Assembly (NCBI GenBank): GCA_021806645.1
Contig: JAJZQX010000004.1
Location: 62,001-126,000 of the forward strand
DNA length: 64,000 bases
Direction: 5' to 3'
Origin: Myxococcales bacterium
GTDB taxonomy: Bacteria > Myxococcota > Myxococcia > Myxococcales > Anaeromyxobacteraceae
The translations under genes were made by a program, and so were the position numbers. Below are positions 18,850 to 27,919 of this stretch, one piece after another (the first letter of the stretch is position 1; every line of letters begins with the position of its first letter). Under the pieces are notes generated by a model that did no database searches, was not told the DNA's origin, and saw nothing but the letters and a program-made list of their open reading frames with translations.

Positions 18850-19689
18850 ATGCGACGTATTCCGGCCCGCCCCTCCATCCTCGTCCGCGCTCGCCAGGAG
18901 CTGCGCGCCGCCCTCGGCCTGGGGCGAGTGCGGGGCTTCGCCCGCTTCGCCAGGGCGGTCCAGGGCCGGTCCGGCCTGGAGATCGGCGGGCCCAGCCCGG
19001 TCTTCACGCGCACCGATCGGTTGCCGCTCTACGACCGGGTGGGCGCGCTCGACAACTGCGTCTTCGCCTCCTCGACGGTCTGGGCCGAGCAGTCGCACGG
19101 TTACGCCTTCAGCCCGCGCCGCCCGGCCGGGCGCTGCCACATCCTCGACGCCAGCGCGCTCACCGGGCTGCCCGACGGCGGCTACGACTTCGTCATGTCG
19201 GCCCACGCCCTGGAGCACCTGGCCAACCCGGTCAAGGCCCTGCGCGAGTGGCTGCGGGTGCTGCGGCCCGGGGGGCCGCTGGTGCTGGTGCTGCCCGACC
19301 GCCGCCACACCTTCGACCACCTGCGCCGGCCAACCCCGGTGGCGCACATGCTCGAGGACGCGGCGCGTGGGGTGGGCGAGGACGACCTGGCCCACCTCTC
19401 GGAGATCCTGGAGCTGCACGACCTCTCTCGGGACCCGGGCGCCGGAACCCCGGAGCAGTTCCGGGCCCGCTCGCAAGGCAACGCCACCAACCGCTGCCTG
19501 CACCACCACGTCTTCGACGAGGCCAACGCCCGCGGGCTCCTGCAAGCGGTGGGGCTGGAGGTGGAGGTGGTTGAGCCGGCCGGGCACCTGCACCTCTGCC
19601 TGCTGGCCCGGGCCCCGGGCGGCGTCAGGCGACCGGCCCGGGGGCCAGCAGGATCCCCTCCAGCGTCTCCACCGAGCGCGCCCAGGTGA
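18850..19689 (+). CDS. SAM-dependent methyltransferase (Methyltransf_11-like)
   Basis: The 279-residue protein has a class I methyltransferase core. A shortened SAM motif I is GLEIGGPSPVF, and LDASALTGLPDGGYDFVMSA follows, then HALEHLANPVKALREWLRVL and LRPGGPLVLVLPDRRHTFDH, the post-II/III blocks that define Methyltransf_11. The substrate is unknown. Its neighbours are a GT4 glycosyltransferase and UDP-galactopyranose mutase, so a role in surface-polysaccharide modification is plausible. The C-terminus is Pro/Ala-rich and overlaps the 3' end of the convergent glycosyltransferase gene by 65 nt. The ATG at 18850 has no evident Shine-Dalgarno. Confidence 0.75.
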   Translation: MRRIPARPSILVRARQELRAALGLGRVRGFARFARAVQGRSGLEIGGPSPVFTRTDRLPLYDRVGALDNCVFASSTVWAEQSHGYAFSPRRPAGRCHILDASALTGLPDGGYDFVMSAHALEHLANPVKALREWLRVLRPGGPLVLVLPDRRHTFDHLRRPTPVAHMLEDAARGVGEDDLAHLSEILELHDLSRDPGAGTPEQFRARSQGNATNRCLHHHVFDEANARGLLQAVGLEVEVVEPAGHLHLCLLARAPGGVRRPARGPAGSPPASPPSAPR

Positions 19690-20848
19690 AGCGCTGGCTC
19701 ATGGCGTGGCCGCGCGCCGCCAGCGCGGTGCGGTAGTCCAGGTCGACGATGAGCCGCTGCAGCCCCGCCGCCACGCTCTCCGGATCTCGCGGCAGCACCA
19801 CCTCGGCCGTCTCCCCGGCGATGGCGTAGGCCTCGGTCCCGGGCGCGGTGGTGATGGCCGCCAGCCCGCAGGCCATGGCCTCGATGGGGAAGAGCGGGAA
19901 GCTCTCGTACCAGGAGGCGCTCAGCAGCAGGTCGGCGCGGCGGTAGGCCTCGGCCAGCAGGCCGGGCTGGAGGAAGCCGAGGTCCTCGTAGGCGGCGATG
20001 GGGTTGTCGGCCGGCAGGGCCGCGCCACCGTAGACCTGCCAGCGCACCCTGGTGGCGGGCAGCCGCTGCCGCACCAGGCGGACCGCCTCGGCCATCTCCT
20101 TGAAGCCCTTCCAGGCGATGCCGCGCCCGCCGAAGCTCAGCACCACCACCTCGTCGGCGCGGCGCGCCACCTTCGGCTCCCCGTTGAAGACCTTGAGGTC
20201 CACCGCGTTGGAGCACAGGTGCGTCTCGCCGCCGGGCGCCGCCTCCCGTACGCGGGCCTGCAGCCAGGGGGAGTTGGCGATCATGCGCAGCCCGAGCCGG
20301 TAGCTGGCCCGGGCGTCCAGCTCCGCCAGGTGGGGGTCGGTCGACTCCTCGCGGAAGTAGGGCTCGAAGTGCTGCATGAAGTAGCAGCGCCGCCCGGTGC
20401 CGAAGAGGGCCACCGCCAGCGCCGTCTCGTAGAAGGTGGCCACGGTGACGTCGGCCTCGGGCAGCGCTTCGCGGAGGTGCTCCAGCGACACGGCGCGCCG
20501 GATGGCATAGGGCAGGCGGCCGGCGCTGGCCCGCAGGGCCAGGATGTCCGCGGCGGTGCGGGCCTCGCCGCGCCGGGTGCGCAGCCCCCGCGATAGCGGA
20601 GAGGCGGCGGCCAGGAGGGCGGCCTTCAGGGCGGCGCGCCGGTGACGCCAGCGGAAGGTGGCGGGGTCCTGGGCCAGGACACGGTAGCCGCCGCGGCACC
20701 AGCGCGGCTCCAGCGACGGCAGCATGGGCACCACCATGACCTGGTGGCCGCGCTCGGCCAGCCCGGCGGCGTACTGCATGATGCAGGCGATGCCGCCGCT
20801 GAACCGGGTTGGATGAAACGTCGGGACCACGAAGGCGATGCGTGCCAT
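19625..20848 (-). CDS. GT4-family glycosyltransferase (GT-B fold)
   Basis: The 407-residue enzyme begins MARIAFVVPTFHPTRFSGGI, the GT-B N-terminal Rossmann strand with a Gly loop. Its C-terminal half carries the GT4 nucleotide-sugar block ADLLLSASWYESFPLFPIEA followed by MACGLAAITTAPG, which contains the E(x7)E pair. A middle segment VLSFGGRGIAWKGFKEMAEA is typical of the interdomain region. It transfers a sugar from an activated donor to a growing glycan at the inner membrane; donor and acceptor are unknown. It lies 8 nt after glf, so the donor may be UDP-galactofuranose or another sugar of the same polymer. Confidence 0.88.
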   Translation of the reverse strand: MARIAFVVPTFHPTRFSGGIACIMQYAAGLAERGHQVMVVPMLPSLEPRWCRGGYRVLAQDPATFRWRHRRAALKAALLAAASPLSRGLRTRRGEARTAADILALRASAGRLPYAIRRAVSLEHLREALPEADVTVATFYETALAVALFGTGRRCYFMQHFEPYFREESTDPHLAELDARASYRLGLRMIANSPWLQARVREAAPGGETHLCSNAVDLKVFNGEPKVARRADEVVVLSFGGRGIAWKGFKEMAEAVRLVRQRLPATRVRWQVYGGAALPADNPIAAYEDLGFLQPGLLAEAYRRADLLLSASWYESFPLFPIEAMACGLAAITTAPGTEAYAIAGETAEVVLPRDPESVAAGLQRLIVDLDYRTALAARGHAMSQRFTWARSVETLEGILLAPGPVA

Positions 20849-20856
20849 GTCCGTCC

Positions 20857-21939
20857 CTAGAGCAATCGGCCGGCCGCCTGCAGGGCCGCGGCCACGACCT
20901 GGTCCATGTTGAGGTAGGTGAAGCGCCCGAGCCGCCCGATGAACATGGTGTCGCGCTCCCTGGCCGCCAGCTCCCCGTAGGCCGCCGCCAGCCGGTCGCT
21001 CTCGGGGTCGTGGACCGGGTAGTAGGGATCCCCCTCCGCCTGCGAGTACTCGCGGACGATGGAGGTCCCGGGGTGCACCTGGCCGGTCAAGTGCTTGAAC
21101 TCGGTGATGCGGGTGAAGTCGTTCTCGCTCGGGTAGTTCACCACCCCCACCGGCTGGAAGCGCTCGACGCCGGGGAGGTGCTCATGCTCGAAGCGGAGCG
21201 AGCGGTAGGGGAGGCGCCCCAGTGGGCAGCCGAAGTAGGCGTCGAGGGGACCGGAGTAGACCACCGGCCCGCGCCAGGGACGGGCCCGCACCTCCTCCCA
21301 CTCCACCCCGAGCTCGAGGCGGATGTTGCGGTGGTGGAGCATGCGCTCGAACATGGCCGTGAAACCGTGGAGCGGCATGGCCTGGTGGCGATCGGCGAAG
21401 TAGCGATCGTCGCGGCTGGTCCGCACCGGGATCCGTGACGTCACCCGGGAGGCGAGCTCGGAGGGATCCCGCCCCCACTGCTTGCGGGTGTAGCTGCGGA
21501 AGAAGGTCTCGTAGAGGTCGCGCCCGACCGCGTTGAGGACCACGTCCTCGGCCGTGCGGATGGGGTCGCGGTGCTCGCGCACGCGCTCGTAGTGGGCCGC
21601 CACCCCGGCCTCGTCCAGCTCCAGGCCGTAGAGCCGGTTCACGGTGTCGAGGTTGATGGGGATGGGGTAGAGGCGGCCCTTCACCGAGGCCAGGACGCGG
21701 TGATGGTACGGCCGCCAGTCGGTGAAGCGCGACAGGTAGTCGAACACCTCGTCGGACTGGGTGTGGAAGATGTGCGGGCCGTACCGGTGGACCAGCACGC
21801 CGGCGGCGTCGGTCTCGTCGTACGCGTTGCCGCCCACGTGCGGCCGGCGGTCGATGACCAGCACCTGGCGGCCGGCGCTGGCGAGCCGCTCGGCCACCAC
21901 GCTCCCCGCGAACCCAGCGCCGACGACTACGGTCTCCAT
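20857..21939 (-). CDS. glf: UDP-galactopyranose mutase
   Basis: Glf is the flavoenzyme that converts UDP-galactopyranose to UDP-galactofuranose. The 360-residue product starts METVVVGAGFAGSVVAERLA (FAD dinucleotide motif) and has the family blocks RPHVGGNAYDE, YGPHIFHTQ, FFRSYTRKQWG, RIPVRTSRDDRYF and the C-terminal FIGRLGRFTYLNMDQVV. The start at 21939 has AGGAGG six bases upstream; longer in-frame extensions have no family similarity. It is the first gene of a two-gene operon with a GT4 glycosyltransferase, implying a galactofuranose-containing surface glycan. Confidence 0.96.
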   Translation of the reverse strand: METVVVGAGFAGSVVAERLASAGRQVLVIDRRPHVGGNAYDETDAAGVLVHRYGPHIFHTQSDEVFDYLSRFTDWRPYHHRVLASVKGRLYPIPINLDTVNRLYGLELDEAGVAAHYERVREHRDPIRTAEDVVLNAVGRDLYETFFRSYTRKQWGRDPSELASRVTSRIPVRTSRDDRYFADRHQAMPLHGFTAMFERMLHHRNIRLELGVEWEEVRARPWRGPVVYSGPLDAYFGCPLGRLPYRSLRFEHEHLPGVERFQPVGVVNYPSENDFTRITEFKHLTGQVHPGTSIVREYSQAEGDPYYPVHDPESDRLAAAYGELAARERDTMFIGRLGRFTYLNMDQVVAAALQAAGRLL

Positions 21940-22131
21940 GGTCCTCCTGTTGCGGCCGGACCGGCCAATCCGCGGTCCACTCCGGGAGGCCAGGGATCCG
22001 CCTGCCGGGCCTGCCGGGAAGCGGGCTGGACCCTCGCACGGCTCTGCGTTCAGTCGCAAGAGTCGTCCGGGGAGCCAGTGACCGGTGGAGTGGCCTCGCG
22101 GGGCGCCCCACCGAGGCGAAGCTCCCCGGGT

Positions 22132-22890
22132 TCAGGGCTCCGCTCGCCCCGGCGTCAGCCTCAGCCCCAGCAGCCACTCGCGGTTCCCCGCCGGCCCCTG
22201 GATCGGGCTCTCGGCGTGGCCCATCACCTCGAAGCCGAGCTCCCGCGCCGCGGCGGCCACGCCCTCGAGCGCGGCCAGCCGCTTCGAGTCCTCCCTCACC
22301 ACCCCGCCCTTCCCCACCTCGCCCTTGCCCACCTCGAACTGCGGCTTCACCAGCAGCAGGGCCCAGCCTCCCGGCTTCAGGATGGCCCGAACCGCCGGGA
22401 GGATGAGCTTGAGCGAGATGAAGGAGAGGTCGCCAACCACGAGATCGACTTGCTCGCCGAGCGCCTCGGCGGTGAGGGCCCGGGCGTTCTCCCGCTCGCG
22501 CACCACCACCCTAGGGTCGCCGCGAACCTTGTCGTGGAGCTGGCCGTAGCCGACGTCCACGGCGTGGACGCGCGCCGCGCCGCGCTGGAGCAGGAGATCG
22601 GTGAAGCCGCCGGTCGAGGCGCCCAGGTCGGCGCAGGTGAGGCCGGCGGGCGAGACAGGGAAGACCTCCAGCGCCTTCTCCAGCTTGAGCGCGCCGCGCG
22701 AGACGTACTTCTGCGGCGCCGCGCCCTCCTTGAGCCGGAGCGGCAGCGCCTCGTCCACCAGTTGCCCGGGCTTGTCTACGCGCGCCTCGCCGGCCACCAC
22801 CGCGCCGGCCATGACCAGCGCCTGCGCCTTGGCCCGCGACTCGGCGAGGCCGCTCTCCACCAGGAGCAGGTCGATCCGCCGCCTCGGCAC
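22132..22890 (-). CDS. tlyA: TlyA-family rRNA 2'-O-methyltransferase
   Basis: The 252-residue protein combines an N-terminal S4 RNA-binding domain (RIDLLLVESGLAESRAKAQA) with an FtsJ-like SAM domain (CADLGASTGGFTDLLLQRGA, then RVHAVDVGYGQL, DLVVGDLSFISL, LLVKPQFEVGKGEVGKGGVV). Related TlyA proteins 2'-O-methylate 16S and 23S rRNA cytidines; the older name hemolysin A is probably misleading. The GTG at 22890 follows the dxs stop by 8 nt. The order ispA-dxs-tlyA is common in bacteria. Confidence 0.92.
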   Translation of the reverse strand: MPRRRIDLLLVESGLAESRAKAQALVMAGAVVAGEARVDKPGQLVDEALPLRLKEGAAPQKYVSRGALKLEKALEVFPVSPAGLTCADLGASTGGFTDLLLQRGAARVHAVDVGYGQLHDKVRGDPRVVVRERENARALTAEALGEQVDLVVGDLSFISLKLILPAVRAILKPGGWALLLVKPQFEVGKGEVGKGGVVREDSKRLAALEGVAAAARELGFEVMGHAESPIQGPAGNREWLLGLRLTPGRAEP

Positions 22891-22898
22891 CCGGCGCC

Positions 22899-24809
22899 CT
22901 AGGCGACCCCGCGCGCCTTCTTCTCGCCGACCAGCGCCCGGCAGGCGGCCACGATGGCCGCCGCGTCGATGCCGGCGTCGATGCGCTGGCGCGGCTGCTC
23001 GGCGTGGGTGATGAAGCGGTCGGGGATGCCGAGCCGCTTCACCCGCAGGCCGCCGGCGACCAGGCCGTGCGCCTCGAAGGCCTCCAGGCAGGCGGACCCG
23101 AAGCCACCGGCCAGCGCGTTCTCCTCCACGGTAACGACCCGGCGGATGGCCGCCGCCTCGCCGCAGATGAGCGCCTCGTCGAGCGGCTTCACGAAGCGCG
23201 GGTCGATGACGCGGGCGTCGAGGCCGCCACGCGCCAGCTCCTCGGCCGCGGCCAGCGCCGGGGCCAGCGTCGAGCCGGCCGCCACCAGCAGCAGGTCGGG
23301 CTTGGCGCCGCCGCGGCGGACCACCCGCCCCTTGCCGATGTGGAGCACCGCCGCCGGGCCATCGACGGACACGCCCAGCCCGGCGCCACGCGGGAAGCGG
23401 AAGGCGCAGGGGCCCGGCTGCCGCAGCGAGGTGTGGAGCATGTCCCGCAGCTCGGCCTCGTCGGAGGGCGCCATCACCACCAGGTTGGGGATGCAGCGCA
23501 GGTAGGAGAGGTCGAACGCGCCCTGGTGCGTCTTGCCGTCGGCCCCCACCAGCCCGCCGCGGTCGAGCGCGAAGGTGACCGGCAGCTCCTGGAGCGCCAC
23601 GTCGTGGATGATCTGGTCGTAGGCGCGCTGCAGGAAGGTCGAGTAGATGGCCACCACCGGCCGCATCCCCCCGCAGGCCAGGCCGGCCGCGAAGGTGACG
23701 GCGTGCTGCTCGGCGATGCCGACGTCGTAGGTCCGCTCCGGGAAGGCCTTCTTGCACTTGATGAGGCCGGTCCCCTCGAGCATGGCGGCGGTGATGGCCA
23801 CCACCTTGTCGTTGGCCTTCATCTCCTCGATGAGGGCCTCGGCGAAGAGGTCGGTGTAGGCCTTGGGCGCCGGCTTCTTCACCGACTTGCCGGTGGCCAC
23901 GTCGAAGAACGAGAGCCCGTGGCCGCGCGTGGCGGGATCCGACTCGGCCGGGTGGTACCCCTTCCCCTTGTGCGTGATTACGTGGAACATGACCGGGTCG
24001 CCGAAGAGGGCCAGCTTCTGGAACGTGTCCACCAGCGCCGCCACGTCGTGGCCGTCGGCCGGGCCGACGTAGTGGAAGCCGAGCCCCTCGAACATCACGC
24101 CCGGGGTCACCAGCGCCTTGGCGGCGACGATGCCGTGGCGGATGGCGTCGATGGCCTCGTGCCCCTTGGGCAGCTTCTCGAGGAACTCCTTCACGCCCTT
24201 GCGCCAGCGGTTGTAGGTGCGCGAGGTGAACTTCTTCGAGAGCCACTCGCCCATGGCGCCGACGTTGGGCGAGATCGACATCGCGTTGTCGTTGAGCACC
24301 ACGACCAGGTCGCGCTTCAGGTAGCCGGCCTGGTTGAGCCCCTCGAAGGCCTCGCCGCCGGTCATGGCGCCGTCTCCGAGCACCGCCACCACCTTGCCGG
24401 GCTGGCCGGAGAGGTGCTTGGCCTCGATCATGCCGAGGGCGGCCGAGATGGCGGTGGAGGCATGGCCCACGCCGAAGGCGTCGTGCTCCGACTCGTGCCG
24501 CTCCGGGAAGCCGGCCAGGCCGCCCTCGGTCCGGATGGTGCGGAACCGCTCGCGCCGGCCGGTCAGCAGCTTGTGGGCGTAGGCCTGGTGGCCCACGTCC
24601 CAGACCAGCTTGTCGGTCGGCGACGAGAAGACGTAATGGAGCGCCACGTTCAGCTCCACCGCGCCCAGCGAGGAGCCGAGGTGGCCGCCGTTGGCGGCGC
24701 AGGTCTCGATGATCTCCTCGCGGATCTCCGCGCAGAGCGCCGGCAGGTCGGCCACGGCGAGCTTCTTCAGGTCGGCGGGCGAGTCGATCGCGTCGAGCAG
24801 GCGGCCCAT
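22899..24809 (-). CDS. dxs: 1-deoxy-D-xylulose-5-phosphate synthase
   Basis: Dxs condenses pyruvate and glyceraldehyde-3-phosphate with thiamine diphosphate, the first step of the MEP isoprenoid pathway. The 636-residue protein has the transketolase-like blocks GGHLGSSLGAVELNVALHYV (His-containing), WDVGHQAYAHKLLTGR, the ThDP motif VLGDGAMTGGEAFEGLN, and in the second domain AIAEQHAV-like DVGIAEQHAVTFAAGLA, YSTFLQRAYDQIIHDVALQ and DRGGLVGADGKTHQG. The ATG at 24809 has GGAGGAGACG upstream. It lies 14 nt after ispA, feeding the same pathway. Confidence 0.97.
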   Translation of the reverse strand: MGRLLDAIDSPADLKKLAVADLPALCAEIREEIIETCAANGGHLGSSLGAVELNVALHYVFSSPTDKLVWDVGHQAYAHKLLTGRRERFRTIRTEGGLAGFPERHESEHDAFGVGHASTAISAALGMIEAKHLSGQPGKVVAVLGDGAMTGGEAFEGLNQAGYLKRDLVVVLNDNAMSISPNVGAMGEWLSKKFTSRTYNRWRKGVKEFLEKLPKGHEAIDAIRHGIVAAKALVTPGVMFEGLGFHYVGPADGHDVAALVDTFQKLALFGDPVMFHVITHKGKGYHPAESDPATRGHGLSFFDVATGKSVKKPAPKAYTDLFAEALIEEMKANDKVVAITAAMLEGTGLIKCKKAFPERTYDVGIAEQHAVTFAAGLACGGMRPVVAIYSTFLQRAYDQIIHDVALQELPVTFALDRGGLVGADGKTHQGAFDLSYLRCIPNLVVMAPSDEAELRDMLHTSLRQPGPCAFRFPRGAGLGVSVDGPAAVLHIGKGRVVRRGGAKPDLLLVAAGSTLAPALAAAEELARGGLDARVIDPRFVKPLDEALICGEAAAIRRVVTVEENALAGGFGSACLEAFEAHGLVAGGLRVKRLGIPDRFITHAEQPRQRIDAGIDAAAIVAACRALVGEKKARGVA

Positions 24810-24823
24810 GATCGTCTCCTCCT

Positions 24824-25705
24824 TCACTTCTTCCGGTCGATGAGGTGACGGGCCAGCGCGCGCAACGCCGCTGCGCGCGGACCCAGGGGTGAAAGGGCGG
24901 TGAGCGCCTCGGCCAGCAGCGCCTCGGCGCGGGCCCGGGCGGCCTGCTCGCCGAGGAGCGAGGGGAGCGTGGCCTTGCCGGCGGCGGCGTCCTTGCCGGC
25001 CCGCTTCCCCAGCGTGGCGGTGTCGGCGGTCAGATCCAGCAGGTCGTCGGCGATCTGGAAGGCCAGGCCGAGCTTCAGGCCGACCGGGTAGACGGCCGCG
25101 GCGGCGGCGCCGGCGCAGCGCGCCCCGCCGGCGATCGAGGCGGCCAGCAGCGCGCCGGTCTTGGTGCGCATTAGCGTTAGCACCTCGGCCTCGCCGAGCG
25201 GCCGGTGCTCCGCCTCGATGTCCCGCTGCTGCCCCTCGACCATGAGGAGCGCGTTGTCGGCCAGCAGCCGCGCCAGCTCGCCGGGCCCTGGCTCGGGCGC
25301 CGCCAGCAGGTGGGCGAAGGCCAGCGACTGGAGCCCGTCCCCGACCAGCACCGCGGTCGCCTGGTCGAAGGCGACGTGGACCGTGGGCCGTCCGCGGCGG
25401 AGGTCGTCGTCGTCCATGGCCGGCAGGTCGTCGTGCACCAGCGAATAGGTGTGGATGCACTCCATTGCCAGCGCGAAGCGCATCGCCAGCGACGGGTCGG
25501 AGACGTCACCCCCGTGGGCCTCGCAGGACGCCAGGACCAGCGCGGGCCGGAGCCGCTTGCCGCCGCCGAGCAGCGCGTACTTCATGGCGTCCACCAGCCG
25601 GGCCGGGGCCACGCCGCGGCGGGACTCGACGACCGCGGTGAGGCCGGCCTCCACGCGCGCGGAGGTCGACCGCAGGTAGGGCTCGATGGCGAACGGATCG
25701 CTCAC
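24824..25705 (-). CDS. ispA: Polyprenyl (farnesyl/geranylgeranyl) diphosphate synthase
   Basis: This trans-prenyltransferase condenses isopentenyl diphosphate with allylic diphosphates. The first Asp-rich motif DDLPAMDDDDLRRG lies near residue 90, with GGGKRLRPALVLASCEA upstream, and the second, FQIADDLLD, near residue 220. Length of 293 residues matches IspA. Product chain length (C15 or C20) cannot be fixed from sequence alone. The start is a GTG at 25705 with no Shine-Dalgarno; TAGAAG lies 9 nt upstream, so the message may be almost leaderless. xseB, its usual upstream neighbour, is about 4.9 kb away. Confidence 0.93.
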   Translation of the reverse strand: MSDPFAIEPYLRSTSARVEAGLTAVVESRRGVAPARLVDAMKYALLGGGKRLRPALVLASCEAHGGDVSDPSLAMRFALAMECIHTYSLVHDDLPAMDDDDLRRGRPTVHVAFDQATAVLVGDGLQSLAFAHLLAAPEPGPGELARLLADNALLMVEGQQRDIEAEHRPLGEAEVLTLMRTKTGALLAASIAGGARCAGAAAAAVYPVGLKLGLAFQIADDLLDLTADTATLGKRAGKDAAAGKATLPSLLGEQAARARAEALLAEALTALSPLGPRAAALRALARHLIDRKK

Positions 25706-25714
25706 GGATGGGGC

Positions 25715-25743
25715 CTTCTAGCATGGCCCGGCCGAGCGGTGAA
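25715..25743 (-). promoter_or_regulatory. Candidate ispA-dxs-tlyA promoter
   Basis: On the minus strand TTCACC (25743-25738) is followed after 17 nt by TAGAAG (25720-25715). The ispA GTG at 25705 is 9 nt beyond, so the mRNA would start within about 3 nt of the start codon. Confidence 0.45.
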
Positions 25744-25899
25744 ACCGCCATGGATCCAGGGCTCAAGGAAGGCCATGCCCAACCGGCCGAAGGCGACCGT
25801 GGCGATGACCCGTACCCGGCCGCGGCCGACCACCCGGGCCGCGAAGAGGCCGGGCGGGATGGGCCGTCCGTCACCGATCAGGAGCCGAACCGAGTTCCC

Positions 25900-25919
25900 C
25901 CGGCCCGCCGGCGGGCCGG
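25900..25919 (-). terminator. 20-bp GC palindrome after glycosyltransferase stop
   Basis: A perfect 20-bp self-complementary sequence, CCGGCCCGCC then GGCGGGCCGG, starts 2 nt past the stop of the exostosin-like gene. No U-tract follows on that strand. It may be a weak terminator or an mRNA-stabilising hairpin. Confidence 0.4.
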
Positions 25920-25921
25920 TT

Positions 25922-26926
25922 TCACCGCGGCAGCTGGGCGACGAACCGCTCCCAGAGCTCGGGTCGCCGGCGGGAGTACATCCCGCGCTCGAGGAAGCGC
26001 TCGAGGAACTGGACGTTCTCCTCGAGCAACTCCGGCCGATCGCGCCGCAGGGCCAGCGCCCGCTCGATGGCCGGCACGACCAGCTCACCGGCCTCGACGT
26101 GGACCATCCCCTCGATGGGGAGGGGGATGAGCGTCCGGATGGGCCGGAAGTCGCTGGTCACGATCAGCGATCGCGCGTAGATGGCCTCGTAGTGCCGGTA
26201 GGACCACGGGGCGTTCCCCTCCGGCGTCAGCGCCACCCGGCTCTGCTGCAACGCACGGAAGTACCGCCGGAACGGCACCTTGTCACGTATCGTGAAGTGC
26301 GACAGGTCGCCGTACCGCTCCTTCAACCACGGCGCCATGGTCCGGGCCAGCAGGCCGCCCCAGAGATCGAGGTGGCCGCCTCGCGCCTTCAGCTCCAGGA
26401 GCCAGTCCACCCGCTGGTTGGAGGCGAGCGCCGGGTCGCCCCCGGTGGCGGCGCCGAGAAACAGGACGTCGTACCGGAGCGGCGGGGCGGCGAGGCCGAG
26501 CGCCCGGCGAAGGCGGCCAGCCTCCAGCGCCAGCCGCAGCTTGCCATAGCGCCGGATGGGCGCGACCCCCATCCTCACGCCGAAGTCCCAGCGCGCGTCG
26601 GTCCACGCCTTCAGGTAGAGGCCGGAGATTCCGAGCAGCAGTGGACGGTTGGCCTCGGTCCAGAGCGGATGGCGGTGGTCGAAGAGGTCGTAGAGGACCA
26701 CCCGGCGACCGCGCAGCGCCGCGAGGTGGCGTTCTGTCACCGGGCTGGGGAGGCCGAGGAAGACCGTCTCGGCGCTCACCGGGCCACCCCGCAGCAGGTC
26801 GGCCGCCGAGCAGCAGCCGACCGCGCCGAAGCCGGCGAAGGTGCGGAGGAACTGGACCAGCGTGCGGCCGTTGACGCCGCGCCCGTGGCCGGGCATCTCG
26901 CTCATCACCACCAGGAACTTGCGCAA
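25922..26926 (-). CDS. Exostosin-like glycosyltransferase
   Basis: The 334-residue product starts RKFLVVMSEMPGHGRGVNG and contains, around residues 225-275, ALQQSRVALTPEGNAPWSYR then HYEAIYARSLIVTSDF. That resembles the exostosin/GT47 donor-binding block (F.LCP.G....S.R.YEA...GCIPV). The family call is moderate. There is no signal peptide or membrane helix. I chose the TTG at 26926, because GAGGAGAGCC lies just upstream and it gives MRKFLVVMSEMPG; the ATG at codon 8 is an alternative. It diverges from the next glycosyltransferase across 57 nt, and a GC palindrome follows its stop. Confidence 0.6.
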   Translation of the reverse strand: MRKFLVVMSEMPGHGRGVNGRTLVQFLRTFAGFGAVGCCSAADLLRGGPVSAETVFLGLPSPVTERHLAALRGRRVVLYDLFDHRHPLWTEANRPLLLGISGLYLKAWTDARWDFGVRMGVAPIRRYGKLRLALEAGRLRRALGLAAPPLRYDVLFLGAATGGDPALASNQRVDWLLELKARGGHLDLWGGLLARTMAPWLKERYGDLSHFTIRDKVPFRRYFRALQQSRVALTPEGNAPWSYRHYEAIYARSLIVTSDFRPIRTLIPLPIEGMVHVEAGELVVPAIERALALRRDRPELLEENVQFLERFLERGMYSRRRPELWERFVAQLPR

Positions 26927-26983
26927 CTTCGGCTCTCCTCGGCCAGCCCAAAGTGGATTATCGTCCGCCCTCGTCACTTCGCC

Positions 26984-27919
26984 ATGATCACCTTCATAGT
27001 CTGCTCCATCCGGGAAGATCACCTGTCCGGCCTCGCCGAGAACCTGGCCGCCACCGCCGGCGTCGAGTTCGAGCTGCTGGCCCATGACAACCGTGAGACG
27101 CGATGGGGCCTGGCGCGCGTCTACAACCGGCTCGCCGGACGGGCGCGGCATCCCCTCCTCTGCTTCGTCCACGAAGACGTCCGTTTCCTCTCCCCGCCGG
27201 GATGGGGACGGGAGATCACGGCCTTCTACTCGGCCCACCCGGAGGCGGGCGTGGTCGGCTTCGCCGGGTCCCAGGTCAAGACTCGCGCCGATTCAGGCTG
27301 GGGCAACCTGCGGCCCTACAACCGGCAGAACCTGGTGCAGCACGGCGGCTCGGGAGGCGCGCGGACCATCCGGCTCAACCCCGCGCGCGAGCCGTTCTCG
27401 CGGGTCACCGTGCTCGACGGCCTCTGCCACTTCGTGCCGAAGGCGGTCTGGGAGACCCACCGCTTCGACGAGGTGACCTTCCCGGGCTTCCACCTCTACG
27501 ACCTCGACTTCAGCACCCAGGTGGCGTTGGACCGGTCCAACTTCGTCTGTCACACCGTGCTGGCCGAGCACTTCTCGCCCGGCTCCTGCAACGAAGCGTG
27601 GGGCGTGGCGACCGACGACTACCACCTCAAGTGGAGCGCGAAGCTGCCGATCTCCTGCGTGCCGCTCACGCCGGACCAGCTGGAGCGCTGCGAGGCCTAC
27701 AGCGCCTACCGCGCGCTGCGCGAGCTGCTCAAGAAGCCGGGGATCAGCCACGGGCGGCTCGAGCAGGCCTGGGCCGACTACCGGGTCCACGCCCGGCCCG
27801 GCTACGATCTCCGGCTGGTGCGTCACCGGCTTCGCGCCGCCTGGCGCCGTTTCAGGGCGCGCTGGGCGCAAGAGCCGCGGCCGCGCACGCCGCCGCCACG
27901 TGCGGCGCCCAGAACTTGA
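26984..27919 (+). CDS. GT2-like glycosyltransferase (Glyco_tranf_2_5 type)
   Basis: The 311-residue protein begins ITFIVCSIREDHLSGLAENL and shows the PF13712-like order: AHDNRETRWGLARVYNRLAG, then LLCFVHEDVRFLSPPGWGRE (with the DxD-equivalent HEDV), AGVVGFAGSQV, LDGLCHFVPKAVWETHRFDE and FHLYDLDFSTQVAL. This is a GT-A fold enzyme; donor and acceptor are unknown. The basic C-terminal tail ([20 protein letters not shown]) overlaps the 3' end of the convergent DUF5672 gene by 68 nt. There is no Shine-Dalgarno; TATCGT at 26959-26964 is a possible -10. Confidence 0.75.
   Translation: MITFIVCSIREDHLSGLAENLAATAGVEFELLAHDNRETRWGLARVYNRLAGRARHPLLCFVHEDVRFLSPPGWGREITAFYSAHPEAGVVGFAGSQVKTRADSGWGNLRPYNRQNLVQHGGSGGARTIRLNPAREPFSRVTVLDGLCHFVPKAVWETHRFDEVTFPGFHLYDLDFSTQVALDRSNFVCHTVLAEHFSPGSCNEAWGVATDDYHLKWSAKLPISCVPLTPDQLERCEAYSAYRALRELLKKPGISHGRLEQAWADYRVHARPGYDLRLVRHRLRAAWRRFRARWAQEPRPRTPPPRAAPRT

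Noticed and set aside
25708-25900. Open frames in the ispA upstream spacer.
   Set aside because: Composition is low-complexity, no motifs are seen, and the stretch carries the ispA promoter candidate.
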